Numbered from the stretch's first letter, positions 1-10,442 are shown. The stretch: 64,000 bases of DNA from Terrabacter sp040702505 (GCF_040702505.1 NZ_JBFBLC010000004.1:1-64000), one strand, 5' to 3'. Translations and numbers: made by a program. Notes: a model not told the origin generated them from the letters alone.

Positions 1-84
1 CTCAACGGCCGCCCCCGCGAAACCCTGAACTGGCAGACTCCCGCACAAGCCCTCAACAACCACCTCGTTGCAACAGCTCTCTGA
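1..84 (+). CDS. IS30-family transposase, C-terminal fragment (gene enters from the left edge)
   Basis: Reading frame 1 is open from the first base to a TGA at 82-84 and encodes 27 residues beginning LNGRPRETLNWQTPAQAL. The pattern N-x-RPR-x-TL-x-W-x-TP-x-x-x-L is the hallmark C-terminus of IS30-family DDE transposases, whose product cuts and joins the element's inverted repeats. Only the last few percent of the usual roughly 300-400 residue protein is inside the window, so the catalytic D, D and E residues cannot be checked. Whether the element is intact depends on sequence to the left. The right end of the element should lie within the next 20 bases. Confidence 0.85.
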   Translation, partial: LNGRPRETLNWQTPAQALNNHLVATAL

Positions 85-100
85 AACCGCCCGGTGTAGC
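1..100 (+). mobile_element. Right end of an IS30-family insertion sequence
   Basis: The transposase stops at 84. From 101 onward the sequence aligns with a chromosomal palindrome at 53715-53741, so the element must end at or just before position 100. The exact terminal inverted repeat and target duplication cannot be set because the left end is outside the window. The boundary is an inference from that alignment. Confidence 0.55.
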
Positions 101-127
101 ACCCGCCAACTTTGGCCTCTCGACGGT
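101..127. repeat. Half copy of intergenic palindrome family C
   Basis: These 27 bases match 53715-53741 at 24 positions and carry the core TGGCCTCTCGAC. The full element near 53.7 kb is a nested palindrome with four such sites; here only the rightmost site remains, directly against the stop codon of the next gene (reverse TGA at 128-130). The missing part would be expected beyond the IS30 element. Confidence 0.6.
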
Positions 128-661
128 TCAGGCGGGGGAGGCGCCGCCCTCCTTCTCGCCCGCGGCCTCGACGGCGTCCTCGCGTCTGCCGCGGCGGCGC
201 TGCGACAGGGGCAGCAGCACCCACAGGCAGATCCCCAGCACGGCGAGCACGCCACCGATCCAGAACGCGACCGAGCTGCGCAGCAGGACGTCGAGGACGA
301 GCACGACCCCGCCGACGATCCCGGTGCCGAGGAAGAACAGGCCCGTGCCGATCAGCGTGTCGGTGTGCCGCACCACCCAGTCCTTGAGCCCCTCGCGGAA
401 GAGCATGCGGTGCATGGCGACCGGTGTCATGAACAGCAGCGTGCTCATCGCCATCGCCAGCAGCGTGACGACGTAGATGCCGCGCTGCAGGTGCGTCAGG
501 CTCGTGAACCGCTGCTGGAAGGGGATGGTGAGCAGGAAGGCGAAGAGGATCTGCACACCGGTCTGGACGATGCGCAGCTCCTGCAGCTGCTCGTTGAAGT
601 TCCGGTCGAGCCGCTGCGCCTCGCTCTCGTCCCGGGTGTATCCCTGCTCCCCGTCGCTCAT
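128..661 (-). CDS. DUF6328 family integral membrane protein
   Basis: The 177-residue product has a polar N-terminus with a conserved-looking RxFNEQLQELRIVQTGVQ segment, then four hydrophobic helices at about residues 34-55, 63-85, 103-125 and 131-150, and an Arg-rich, Glu/Ala-rich cytoplasmic tail. This is the architecture of the DUF6328 family found across actinobacteria, sometimes named as sodium/proton antiporter-like without experimental support. The function is unknown. The start at 661 is the first ATG of the frame. A strong hairpin lies upstream at 696-733 and a half palindrome lies directly behind the stop. Confidence 0.75.
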   Translation of the reverse strand: MSDGEQGYTRDESEAQRLDRNFNEQLQELRIVQTGVQILFAFLLTIPFQQRFTSLTHLQRGIYVVTLLAMAMSTLLFMTPVAMHRMLFREGLKDWVVRHTDTLIGTGLFFLGTGIVGGVVLVLDVLLRSSVAFWIGGVLAVLGICLWVLLPLSQRRRGRREDAVEAAGEKEGGASPA

Positions 662-695
662 GCCTGTCCCCTACCCGTCCGCGCCGCGGATGAGT

Positions 696-733
696 GCACG
701 TATGCCGCGTGGCCGGCGACGCGGCATACGTGC
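696..733. terminator. 15-bp perfect inverted repeat carrying the GTATGCC heptamer
   Basis: Arms 696-710 and 719-733 are perfectly complementary (GCACGTATGCCGCGT and its reverse complement) around an 8-base GC loop. There is no T-run on either side. It lies between pckG and the DUF6328 gene, 35 bases from the start codon at 661, so it could end pckG transcripts or act in the leader of the next gene. A related hairpin is at 48212-48248. Confidence 0.5.
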
Positions 734-760
734 TCGGGTGACCGGCGGGTCACATGACGG

Positions 761-791
761 AGGGCCCGGCACCGAGGAGGTGCCGGGCCCT
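761..791 (-). terminator. Hairpin terminator downstream of pckG
   Basis: A 13-bp perfect stem (AGGGCCCGGCACC, 761-773, with 779-791) and a 5-base loop lie 51 bases past the pckG stop. There is no U-tract, which is usual for terminators in high-GC actinomycetes. Confidence 0.6.
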
Positions 792-841
792 GCATCACGT
801 CGTCCGCCGCCCGCCGGCAAGCAGGCGACCGGACCGACCTC

Positions 842-2686
<1,845 letters not shown>

Positions 2687-3057
2687 CCCTTCGCGCGCGG
2701 TGCCGCCCGGCACCACGTCGTGCCGGTTCGAAGCTGCTCGGCAGGTGCACGCGGAGGAGCCCGAGTGGGGCTCGACGTGTCCACATGCTGAGCAGATGAC
2801 GTGATGGCTTCAAGGTAGCCGCCACCCTCACTCCCTTTACCCGTCCGGCCGACGGAGCCCGGTGAGACGGCTCACACCAGCGCTCTGCCGCAAGCTTTTC
2901 GACAACGGACTGCCGGGTTCTTGCAGATCTTGCAGGCGCACTCAGTGCGGCACCGCCGGGGCGCTGGTGAGAGTGGGGCGGGTGCGGGCCGGAGTCGGTG
3001 GGGCGCGCCGCGTGGGCGCTGCGAGGAGCCGATTTCGTGGTTGCGCACCCGAGGCGC
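2687..3057. other. Gene-free spacer between pckG and tRNA-Arg
   Basis: The stretch holds the pckG leader and promoter region (minus strand) and nothing I can call as a gene. Open frames across it lack a credible start or coding character. A short TTGCAG direct repeat lies near 2922-2936, of unknown meaning. Confidence 0.5.
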
Positions 3058-3063
3058 TAAGGT
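3058..3063 (+). promoter_or_regulatory. -10 box of the tRNA-Arg promoter
   Basis: TAAGGT matches TANNNT and would start RNA near 3071, about 23 bases before the mature tRNA 5' end. A TCGTGG 17 bases upstream is a weak -35 match. Confidence 0.45.
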
Positions 3064-3093
3064 AACTTTTCGTTCCTCCCGGTGACGGAACGA

Positions 3094-3166
3094 GCACCCG
3101 TAGCTCAACGGATAGAGCATCTGACTACGGATCAGAAGGTTTGGGGTTCGAATCCCTACGGGTGCA
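3094..3166 (+). tRNA. tRNA-Arg(ACG)
   Basis: The 73 bases fold as a normal cloverleaf: acceptor GCACCCG pairing with CGGGTGC, D stem GCTC/GAGC, anticodon stem TCTGA/TCAGA around loop CTACGGA (anticodon ACG), T arm with TTCGAAT, discriminator A. CCA is not encoded. The anticodon A34 is the target of the deaminase TadA, whose gene is at 23823, giving inosine and allowing CGU, CGC and CGA reading. Confidence 0.95.
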
Positions 3167-3188
3167 CTCTGTGTTGAGACAGAAGCAG

Positions 3189-3219
3189 CAGCCCCGACCG
3201 CCTCGTGCGGCCGGGGCTG
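3189..3219 (+). terminator. Hairpin terminator after tRNA-Arg
   Basis: CAGCCCCG pairs with CGGGGCTG, and CCGC with GCGG inside it, leaving one A-C mismatch and a 5-base loop. It lies 22 bases past the tRNA. Confidence 0.6.
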
Positions 3220-3371
3220 TTCGCATCTGAGCCCCTCGTCAGGCGTCCGGATCTCGCCCGCAACAGGTGATGAGCGCCGCCCCGCCCCCGCCGCATCGTG
3301 GGTGGATCGGAGGTGCGGCACGTGCGGATCCGCCGCCGTGGCGAGCCCTCCCCGGCGGAAGGGTCGAGGCG

Positions 3372-4721
3372 ATGGCCGACGTCGAGCTGGAGCGCAAGGA
3401 GGACCTCTCCGGTGGTGGACGCCGGTCGTGGTGGGCGCGGCTGGCCCTGCTCCTCGTGACCCTCGGGGTCGTCGGGCTGGCGGTCGCGGCCGCGACCCAC
3501 GACGTGCGGCTGTTCCTGGCGGTGGCAGTCGTCGTGGTCGGCTTCTTCGCGGCCGGGTACTCGTTCCTGGCGTTCCGCGGCTGGCGGCGCACCCTGAGCC
3601 TGCTCGTTCTCCTGGTGCTCCCGGTGGGGCTGGTGCTGCTCGTCGCACTCAACGGCCTCGTGCTCCCCGTGCTGCTCTGCGTCGTGGTCTTCGCCCTCGC
3701 CGTCGGTGCCAGCCGGCTGGCGCTGATGCCCGAGGACGCGGGGGAGGGCATGCCCGAGCAGGCAGCGCCGCCGCCGCAGCACCCCTTCGTGATCATGAAC
3801 CCGCGCTCGGGTGGCGGGAAGGTCGCCCGCTTCGACCTGCGCGCCAAGGCCGAGGCGCTGGGGGCGGAGGTGGCGATGCTCGAGGGGCCCGAGGTCATCG
3901 ACGTCGCCGAGCTCGCTCGCCAGGCCGTTGCCCGTGGGGCCGACCTGCTCGGCGTGGCCGGGGGCGACGGTACCCAGGCCCTGGTCGCCGGAGTGGCCGC
4001 CGACCACGACGTGCCGCTGATGGTGATCAGCGCCGGCACGCGCAACCACTTCGCCCTCGACCTCGGGCTCGACCGCGAGGACCCCTCCACCTGCCTCGCA
4101 GCTTTGGGCGAGGACGCCGTCGAGCTGCGCGTCGACCTTGGCGTCATCGCCGGTCGGACGTTCGTCAACAACGCCTCGTTCGGCGCCTATGCCGCAGCGG
4201 TCCAGAGCCCCGGCTACCGCGAGGACAAGGCACGCACGACCCTGGAGGTGCTGCCCGACCTGCTCAGCGGCGCGTTGGGGCCGCACCTGCGCCTGGACGT
4301 CGACGGCATCGTCGTCGACCATCCGCAGGCGGTCCTCGTCAGCGACAACCCGTACGGCATGGGTGACCTGGCCGGGCTCGGGCGCCGCGCGCGACTGGAC
4401 TCCGGGAGGCTGGGCGTCGTGTCGGTCCGGGCCGAGAGCCCCCGACAGGCGGTCGGGCTGATGCGCGGCGCCACGCAGCAGGGCCTCGTGGCCGTGACCG
4501 CTCCGGAAGCCGTCATCTCCGCGGAGGACCCGGAGATCCCGGTCGGCATCGACGGCGAGTCCGTCATGGTCCCCACACCCGTCCGGTGCAGCGTGCGCCC
4601 GAAGGCCCTGCGCGTCCGCGTCCCGAGGGACCGCCCGGGTGTGCCTCCCCGGCGCCCGACGTGGAACTGGGCCCAGCTGTGGCACCTCGCGTCCTTCTCA
4701 CGTCGAGGAGCGCGGCGGTGA
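3372..4721 (+). CDS. Diacylglycerol/lipid kinase family protein with N-terminal membrane helices
   Basis: The 449-residue product has three to four hydrophobic helices in its first 110 residues, then a DAGK/NAD-kinase-like catalytic domain. The nucleotide motifs NPRSGGGK (about 139-146) and GVAGGDGT (about 194-201) are clear, with the later NASFGAY and C-terminal IDGE segments typical of YegS/DgkB-type kinases that phosphorylate a lipid alcohol with ATP. The frame opens at 3267, but the ATG at 3372 has a GGAAGGG site about 10 bases upstream and starts a sensible protein. The stop overlaps the next gene by one base (TGATG), so translation is probably coupled to the PAP2 phosphatase. Substrate is not determined. 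Confidence 0.82.
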   Translation: MADVELERKEDLSGGGRRSWWARLALLLVTLGVVGLAVAAATHDVRLFLAVAVVVVGFFAAGYSFLAFRGWRRTLSLLVLLVLPVGLVLLVALNGLVLPVLLCVVVFALAVGASRLALMPEDAGEGMPEQAAPPPQHPFVIMNPRSGGGKVARFDLRAKAEALGAEVAMLEGPEVIDVAELARQAVARGADLLGVAGGDGTQALVAGVAADHDVPLMVISAGTRNHFALDLGLDREDPSTCLAALGEDAVELRVDLGVIAGRTFVNNASFGAYAAAVQSPGYREDKARTTLEVLPDLLSGALGPHLRLDVDGIVVDHPQAVLVSDNPYGMGDLAGLGRRARLDSGRLGVVSVRAESPRQAVGLMRGATQQGLVAVTAPEAVISAEDPEIPVGIDGESVMVPTPVRCSVRPKALRVRVPRDRPGVPPRRPTWNWAQLWHLASFSRRGARR

Positions 4722-5317
4722 TGGAGATCCCCCCGAGGCTCCGGCAGGCCGGCCGCGAGGTCATCGAGCTCGACCGCGCCGTCTACGCCGCCGTGCACGC
4801 CACGCCCACGCCGCAGATCGACCGTGCCCTGGCGCGCGTCTCGCGTGCCGCCGACCGGTCCGTGCTCTGGATGGGCGTCGCGGCGGCGATGGCCGCGACG
4901 GGCCCGCGGCGGCGCCGGGCGGCGATGCTCGGCATGGTGGCGGTCGGGGCCACCTCGGCCACCGTCAACCTCCTCGTGAAGCAGGGCCCGAAGCGCCGCC
5001 GCCCCTCGCTGGAGGGCTCGGTGCGCACTCACGGTGTCCGGATGCCCGCCTCGCACTCCTGGCCGTCGGGACACACGGCGTCGGCCTTCGCGTTCTCGAC
5101 CGCGGCCGGGGCCGCGGCCCCCGAGCTGGACACGGCACTGCGACTCGCCGCGACGGTGGTCGCCTACTCCCGGGTGCACACCGGGGTGCACTACGCCGGC
5201 GACGTCATGGCCGGGGCCTTCATCGGCGCCAGCATGGGCTCGACGACCTTCCACCTGGCCCGGGCAGTGGCGCGTCGCCGCGCCGATGGCGGCTCCCGGT
5301 TCATCCACTCGGGGTGA
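4721..5317 (+). CDS. PAP2-family phosphatase
   Basis: The 198-residue protein carries the three phosphatase signatures of the PAP2 superfamily: KQGPKRRRP (K-x6-RP, about residues 87-95), PSGHTAS with the catalytic-acid His (about 112-118), and SRVHTGVHYAGD with the nucleophilic His and Asp (about 145-156). Such enzymes remove phosphate from lipid phosphates at the membrane; this one is short and has only weak hydrophobic segments. Starting at the ATG at 4721 it overlaps the lipid-kinase stop by one base; a GTG at 4718 is an alternative. Kinase and phosphatase encoded back to back suggests a lipid phosphate cycle or pathway. Confidence 0.82.
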   Translation: MEIPPRLRQAGREVIELDRAVYAAVHATPTPQIDRALARVSRAADRSVLWMGVAAAMAATGPRRRRAAMLGMVAVGATSATVNLLVKQGPKRRRPSLEGSVRTHGVRMPASHSWPSGHTASAFAFSTAAGAAAPELDTALRLAATVVAYSRVHTGVHYAGDVMAGAFIGASMGSTTFHLARAVARRRADGGSRFIHSG

Positions 5318-5351
5318 GGCGTGCGGGCCGGCCCGCGCTCACGATGACAGC

Positions 5352-7154
5352 GTGCCACCCAACTCGTCTGCCCGGTCCGGAGCCGCGGTCGTGCTGACCC
5401 TGCTGGCCTCCGGCCAGTTCCTCATGACGCTCGACAGCTCCGTCATGAACGTCTCGATGGCCGTCGTCGCCAACGACCTCGGGACCACGATCAGCGGGAT
5501 CCAGACGGCGATCACGCTCTACACCCTCGTCATGGCGACGCTGATGATCACCGGGGGCAAGGTGGGGACCATCCTGGGCCGCCGCAGGGCTTTCGGTGTG
5601 GGCCTGCTCGTCTACGGGGCGGGCTCGCTCACCACGGCCCTCTCTCCGAACCTCGGCGTCCTGCTCCTCGGCTGGTCCCTGCTCGAGGGCATCGGCGCAG
5701 CCCTGATCATGCCGGCGATCGTGGCGCTCGTGGCGGCCAACTTCCCCCGCGAACGGCGCTCCGCGGCATACGGCCTCGTCGCCGCGGCCGGCGCGATGGC
5801 CGTCGCCGCGGGACCTCTCATCGGCGGCGCCGTGACGACGTACTTCTCGTGGCGCTACGTCTTCGCGGGCGAGGTCGTCATCGTCCTCGTCATCCTCGCC
5901 TTCCTGCGCCGGATGGCCGACGTGCCGCCGGTGCCCGCCCGCGTCGACTATGTCGGCTCCCTGCTCTCGGTGCTCGGCCTCGGGTCGCTGGTCTTCGGCG
6001 TGCTTCGCACGGACGAGTGGGGCTGGGTGGTGCCCAAGCCGGGGGCTCCCTCGCTCTTCGGGGCCTCGCTGTCGATCTGGCTGATCCTGCTCGGCCTGCT
6101 CGTGGTCCTGCTCTTCCTGCGGTGGGAGAGCCGCCTGGTCGGCCGCGGTCGCGAGCCGCTGCTGCGGCCGGTCATGCTGCGCAACCGCGAGCTCACCGGT
6201 GGCCTGACGATGTTCTTCGCGCAGTACATGATCCAGGCCGGCACGTTCTTCGCGGTGCCGCTCTTCCTGTCGGTCGTGCTCCAGCTCGACGCCCTCCAGA
6301 CCGGCGTGCGGATCCTTCCGCTGTCGTTCGCGCTGCTCGTGTCGGCGGCCGGCGTGCCGAAGGTCTGGCCCGCCGCCAACCCGCGACGGGTGGTCCGGGC
6401 CGGCCTCGTCCTCGTGCTGGCCGGTGAGCTGGTCCTCGTCGGCGGCATGGACCCCGGAGCCGACGCCGCGGTCGTCGCGATCCCGATGCTGCTCATCGGT
6501 CTCGGACTCGGCGCCCTCGCCTCCCAGCTCGGCAGCGTCACCGTCTCCGCCGTGCCCGACTCGGAGAGCGCCGAGGTCGGCGGCCTGCAGAACACCGGCA
6601 CCAACCTCGGGGCCTCCCTGGGGACCGCGCTGGTCGGCTCGGTGCTGCTGGGCACGCTGACGGCGTCGGTCATCGCCGGCATCCAGGACAACCCCGCCGT
6701 CCCCGAGTCGGTCAAGACGCGGGCCTCGACCCAGCTCGTCAGCGGCGTGCCCTTCATCTCCGACGCACAGCTGAGCCAGGCCCTCGGAGAGGCGGGAGTC
6801 ACGGGCACCACCGCCGACGCGATCATGCAGGTCAACGCCCAGGCCCGCCTCGACGCGCTCCGCAACGCCTTCGCCGTCACCGCCCTGCTGACGGCCGGCG
6901 CCCTCTTCTTCACCGGCCGCATCCCGCGCCTGGCGCCCGGCAGCGAGGAGGACGAGGACGGAACGGGGGACGAGAAGGCGGCCGCGGACCGCGACGAGGA
7001 GCCTGACCGGGGAGGGGACGCGGGGGTCACCGAGCCCGAGGCGAAGGGAGACGTCGTGCGGGAGCCGGCGACACGGCATACGCCCACATCGCTTGCGCAG
7101 GCGGGGGAGCGGCGGTTGGGTGAGGGAAGACCGTCCGACGCCGCCCGGGAGTAG
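5352..7154 (+). CDS. DHA2-family (EmrB/QacA) MFS drug exporter
   Basis: The 600-residue protein starts with LASGQFLMTLDSSVMNVSMAVV, the motif D1 region of 14-helix drug/proton antiporters, followed by GRRRAF (motif A-like) and a run of 14 predicted helices. An extracellular loop near residues 435-490 and an acidic Asp/Glu-rich cytoplasmic tail (from about residue 530) complete it. Function is inferred as proton-driven efflux of a hydrophobic compound; the substrate is unknown. The frame is open far upstream, but the GTG at 5352 is the first start that fits the family N-terminus; a CACGAT box 8 bases before it suggests a leaderless message. It ends 3 bases before the acyl-CoA synthetase start, so the two are co-transcribed. 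Confidence 0.85.
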   Translation: MPPNSSARSGAAVVLTLLASGQFLMTLDSSVMNVSMAVVANDLGTTISGIQTAITLYTLVMATLMITGGKVGTILGRRRAFGVGLLVYGAGSLTTALSPNLGVLLLGWSLLEGIGAALIMPAIVALVAANFPRERRSAAYGLVAAAGAMAVAAGPLIGGAVTTYFSWRYVFAGEVVIVLVILAFLRRMADVPPVPARVDYVGSLLSVLGLGSLVFGVLRTDEWGWVVPKPGAPSLFGASLSIWLILLGLLVVLLFLRWESRLVGRGREPLLRPVMLRNRELTGGLTMFFAQYMIQAGTFFAVPLFLSVVLQLDALQTGVRILPLSFALLVSAAGVPKVWPAANPRRVVRAGLVLVLAGELVLVGGMDPGADAAVVAIPMLLIGLGLGALASQLGSVTVSAVPDSESAEVGGLQNTGTNLGASLGTALVGSVLLGTLTASVIAGIQDNPAVPESVKTRASTQLVSGVPFISDAQLSQALGEAGVTGTTADAIMQVNAQARLDALRNAFAVTALLTAGALFFTGRIPRLAPGSEEDEDGTGDEKAAADRDEEPDRGGDAGVTEPEAKGDVVREPATRHTPTSLAQAGERRLGEGRPSDAARE

Positions 7155-7157
7155 CCC

Positions 7158-8810
7158 ATGACCGCAGTGCAGACCCACCCGTCGACCGAGCTCGACCCGC
7201 GCCTCTCGCACACCCGGGGCGAGACCGAGCCGCCGCTGCTCGAGCAGACCATCGGTGACAACTTCGACGCCACCGCCGAGCGCTTCGGCGAGCGTGAGGC
7301 GCTCGTCGACGTCGCGCAGGGAAAGAGGTGGACGTATGCCGCACTGCGCGCCGACGTCGACCGGCTGGCCCGCGCGCTCCTGGCCTCGGGCGTGCGCAAG
7401 GGTGACCGGGTCGGCATCTGGGCGCCGAACTGCTCCGAGTGGACGCTCGTGCAGTACGCGACGGCCAAGATCGGCGCCATCCTCGTCAACATCAACCCGG
7501 CCTACCGGGCGCACGAGCTGCACTACGTCCTCGGGCAGGCGGGCATCTCGACGCTCGTGTCGGCAGAGTCGTTCAAGACGAGCGACTACCGGGGGATGGT
7601 CGAGGAGGTCCGCGACGAGATCGACTCGCTGGAGCGGGTCGTCTACATCGGCACGTCCGACTGGGACGAGCTGCTGGCCCGCGCCGACGAGGTCGGTGCC
7701 GAGGAGCTCGCGCGCGTGCAGTCGAGCCTGACCAACGACGAGCCGATCAACATCCAGTACACCTCGGGCACAACGGGATTCCCCAAGGGCGCGACGCTGA
7801 GCCACCGCAACATCCTCAACAACGGCTACATGGTCGGCGAGCTGTGCCGCTACACCGAGGCCGACCGCGTCTGCATCCCCGTGCCCTTCTACCACTGCTT
7901 CGGCATGGTGATGGGCAACCTCGCCTGCACCTCGCACGGGGCCTGCATGGTCATCCCGGCACCCGGCTTCGACCCTGCCGCGACGCTGCGTGCCACCCAG
8001 GACGAGAAGGTCACCTCGCTCTACGGGGTGCCGACGATGTTCATCGCCGAGTGGAACCTGCCCGACTTCGACTCGTACGACCTATCGACGGTGCGCACCG
8101 GCATCATGGCCGGATCCCCTTGTCCCGCAGAGCTGATGAAGAAGCTCATCGCCTCGGGCATCGAGGAGATGACGATCTGCTACGGCATGACCGAGACGTC
8201 CCCGGTGTCGACGCAGAACCGCACCGACGACACCTTCGAGCAGAAGGTCGGCACGGTCGGCCGGGTCGGGCCGCACCTCGAGATCAAGATCGTCGACCCG
8301 GCCACGGGCGAGACGCTCCCGCGCGGGCAGGCCGGCGAGTTCCTCACCAAGGGCTACTCGGTGATGCTCGGCTACTGGGAGCAGCCGGAGAAGACGGCCG
8401 AGGCCATCGAGGACGGCTGGATGCACACGGGCGACCTCGGCGTCATGCACGAGGACGGCTACGTCGAGATCACCGGACGCATCAAGGACATGGTGATCCG
8501 CGGCGGTGAGAACGTGTACCCGCGCGAGATCGAGGAGTTCCTCTACACCCACCCCGACATCCTCGACGCCCAGGTGATCGGCGTCCCGGACGAGAGGTAC
8601 GGCGAGGAGCTGTGCGCGTGGATCCGGATGAAGGAGGGCGCGACCCCGCTCACGCCCGAGTCACTGCGCGAGTTCTGCTCGGGTCAGCTGGCGCACTACA
8701 AGATCCCGCGCTACGTCGAGATCGTCGAGGAGTTCCCGATGACGGTGACGGGCAAGATCCGCAAGGTCGAGATGCGCGAGACGACGGCGAAGAGGCTCGG
8801 ACTGGCCTGA
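7158..8810 (+). CDS. AMP-binding acyl-CoA synthetase
   Basis: The 550-residue cytoplasmic enzyme activates a carboxylic acid with ATP to an acyl-adenylate and then to the CoA thioester. Visible signatures are the P-loop YTSGTTGFPKG (about 200-210), the A5 segment YGMTETSP (about 345), TGDLG, the hinge GRIKDMVIRGGENVYP (about 440-455) and the catalytic-lysine segment TGKIRK near residue 530. The pattern is that of medium/long-chain FadD-type synthetases, but the substrate cannot be read from the sequence. It follows the exporter with only three bases between. The start at 7158 is the first ATG after the exporter stop. Confidence 0.88.
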   Translation: MTAVQTHPSTELDPRLSHTRGETEPPLLEQTIGDNFDATAERFGEREALVDVAQGKRWTYAALRADVDRLARALLASGVRKGDRVGIWAPNCSEWTLVQYATAKIGAILVNINPAYRAHELHYVLGQAGISTLVSAESFKTSDYRGMVEEVRDEIDSLERVVYIGTSDWDELLARADEVGAEELARVQSSLTNDEPINIQYTSGTTGFPKGATLSHRNILNNGYMVGELCRYTEADRVCIPVPFYHCFGMVMGNLACTSHGACMVIPAPGFDPAATLRATQDEKVTSLYGVPTMFIAEWNLPDFDSYDLSTVRTGIMAGSPCPAELMKKLIASGIEEMTICYGMTETSPVSTQNRTDDTFEQKVGTVGRVGPHLEIKIVDPATGETLPRGQAGEFLTKGYSVMLGYWEQPEKTAEAIEDGWMHTGDLGVMHEDGYVEITGRIKDMVIRGGENVYPREIEEFLYTHPDILDAQVIGVPDERYGEELCAWIRMKEGATPLTPESLREFCSGQLAHYKIPRYVEIVEEFPMTVTGKIRKVEMRETTAKRLGLA

Positions 8811-8894
8811 ACCCGCGGAGTCCCCGCTCCTGCGGTGCTGCTCCACTCGCGACCGGGCACGGCGCGGGTGGCACCGGGGTGCCCCGGCGCACAG

Positions 8895-8900
8895 TAGGTT
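8895..8900 (+). promoter_or_regulatory. Possible -10 box (TAGGTT) of the sunset-domain gene
   Basis: TAGGTT lies 47 bases before the start codon. The same hexamer precedes the DUF4328 gene (14290) and pntA (15231) at plausible distances. No -35 element is evident. Confidence 0.3.
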
Positions 8901-8946
8901 GCCGGGGACGTGGTCGCGAGGACTGCGTGGATCGTGAGGGGATGGC

Positions 8947-10431
8947 ATGTCAGACGCAGGCAAGACGGCGCTGTGGATCGTGGTGGCGGTCGCGGTCGTC
9001 GCGGTGATCATCTGGTTGTTCGTCTCGACAGGACGACGCCGCGCCGCCGAGGCACGCCGCTTCGAGGCGAGTGAGCAGCGCGGCCGCGTCGCCCGTCGGG
9101 CCGACCTGCCTCCCGAGCCCCGCGTCCGCAACACCGCCCCGGCTGCGGCTGCGCCCGCGGCGCCGACTCCCGTGCGGCCGGCCACGCCGACGGCCCCGGA
9201 CGCCCCTTCCGCTGCCGGTGCTCGGGAGGGCCGCGAGGCCCGCGATGCCCGGGACGTCCATGACTCCCGCGTGCTGTGGGACGTTCCCGAGGTGCGGGAT
9301 GCCCCGACAGCGGTGCCGGTCGTCGAGGAGCAGACGCCGGAGCGGCCGCAGGAGCGGACGCCGGAGCAGGAGGCCGAGCAGCGGCGCCTTGCCGAGACGG
9401 TCGGCGCGGCCGGTGCGCTCGGCGGAGCCGGTGTGCTCGGCGCACCGGGGGTGGGCGCTGCCGCGGTCGTCGCCGCATCGTTCACGCACGAGGACGACGA
9501 GGACGAGGACGACCTGGCGGACGCCGAGAACCCCTTCGCCGCACCCGGGACGACGGCAGTGGGTACTGGGAATGCGACGACGCACCCCGAGGAGAGGTCC
9601 ACGACCGTGACCGAGCACCCCGCACCCGAGACCGCCGACGCCGAGACCGCCGACACTGAGTCCGCCGACATCACGGCCGCCGACAACGCGACCACCGACG
9701 ATGCGACCACCGACACCGAGGGCGCCGCGGGAGTCGACGCCGGCCGCACGACGGACAGCGCCCCCACGTCCGGCACCGCCACCCCCTCGGCAGAGGGCTC
9801 GGTGAAGCCCCCCGTGGCCACCATCGACGAGCCCCACCAGGTCGAGGTCCCGGCGCTCGCCGACCGCGACGACGTCATCGCCGAGGGCGGCACGCCGGCG
9901 GGTGACCCCGGCGACCACCGCGGACAGCCCTGGGCGACGACCCCCGGCCAGCACGGACCCGGCGACAGCGAGGAGCCGGCCGACGAGGGCCTCGACGTCG
10001 ACATGGCGCCGCACTCGCACGCCAGCGATGACGTCGACGAGACCGCCGAGGCGGTCGAGCCTGGCGGCGACGCCCCGCGCCGGGAGGAGGCCGAGCCGGC
10101 GTCCGACGCCGCGGCCGCAGCGTTCCCGGACGAGGACGACACCACAAGCAGTCACGAGACGGCCGGCGAGAGCGACTCGGCAGGACGTCAGGAAGCCGGC
10201 AGCCGGCGTACGTCCAGCTTCGACGAGGTCGTCGACGGCGGCTTCGGGCTCGGCTCGGCCGCCCCGATCGCCGACGGCGCGCAGCCCATGGGCCATGCGG
10301 TCAAAGCCACTCGCGACAGCCGGACCTTCGTGGCACCCGGCGACGCCGGCTACGACGACGTCGAGCCCGACGTGTGGTTCTACAACGAGGACGCCGCCCG
10401 CCGCGCGGGCTTCAACCGTCAGGGGGAGTGA
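8947..10431 (+). CDS. Membrane-anchored low-complexity protein with C-terminal sunset-like domain
   Basis: Residues 8-27 form a single membrane helix followed by an RRR stop-transfer and a basic stretch. Residues 55-420 are low complexity: Ala/Pro/Thr/Glu/Asp-rich with a repetitive ETADAETADTESAD-type run near 220-250. The last 55 residues, with PIADGAQPMGHAVK ... PDVWFYNEDAARRAGF, resemble the sunset domain seen in actinobacterial small envelope proteins such as ArfC variants (P-I-x-G-N ... E-x-W-F-x-S-E-x-x-A-x-x-A-G-F). Topology suggests a short extracytoplasmic N-terminus and a long cytoplasmic, disordered spacer ending in that domain, but the opposite orientation is possible. Function unknown. 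A GC hairpin follows at 10443-10477. Confidence 0.7.
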   Translation: MSDAGKTALWIVVAVAVVAVIIWLFVSTGRRRAAEARRFEASEQRGRVARRADLPPEPRVRNTAPAAAAPAAPTPVRPATPTAPDAPSAAGAREGREARDARDVHDSRVLWDVPEVRDAPTAVPVVEEQTPERPQERTPEQEAEQRRLAETVGAAGALGGAGVLGAPGVGAAAVVAASFTHEDDEDEDDLADAENPFAAPGTTAVGTGNATTHPEERSTTVTEHPAPETADAETADTESADITAADNATTDDATTDTEGAAGVDAGRTTDSAPTSGTATPSAEGSVKPPVATIDEPHQVEVPALADRDDVIAEGGTPAGDPGDHRGQPWATTPGQHGPGDSEEPADEGLDVDMAPHSHASDDVDETAEAVEPGGDAPRREEAEPASDAAAAAFPDEDDTTSSHETAGESDSAGRQEAGSRRTSSFDEVVDGGFGLGSAAPIADGAQPMGHAVKATRDSRTFVAPGDAGYDDVEPDVWFYNEDAARRAGFNRQGE

Positions 10432-10442
10432 CCCGGTCTGAG

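Noticed and set aside
2687..3093. Riboswitch or small gene upstream of pckG
   Set aside because: No conserved riboswitch core or convincing small reading frame with a ribosome site could be seen.
5301..7937. A very long open frame on the minus strand (878 codons)
   Set aside because: It is antisense to the DHA2 exporter and the acyl-CoA synthetase; its composition (His, Asp, Glu, Gly, Arg rich, no hydrophobic core) is the usual mirror of high-GC genes.
8947..10431. Frameshifted or non-coding low-complexity region
   Set aside because: The frame has a clean start, a membrane helix and a recognisable C-terminal domain, so it is a real gene despite the repetitive middle.
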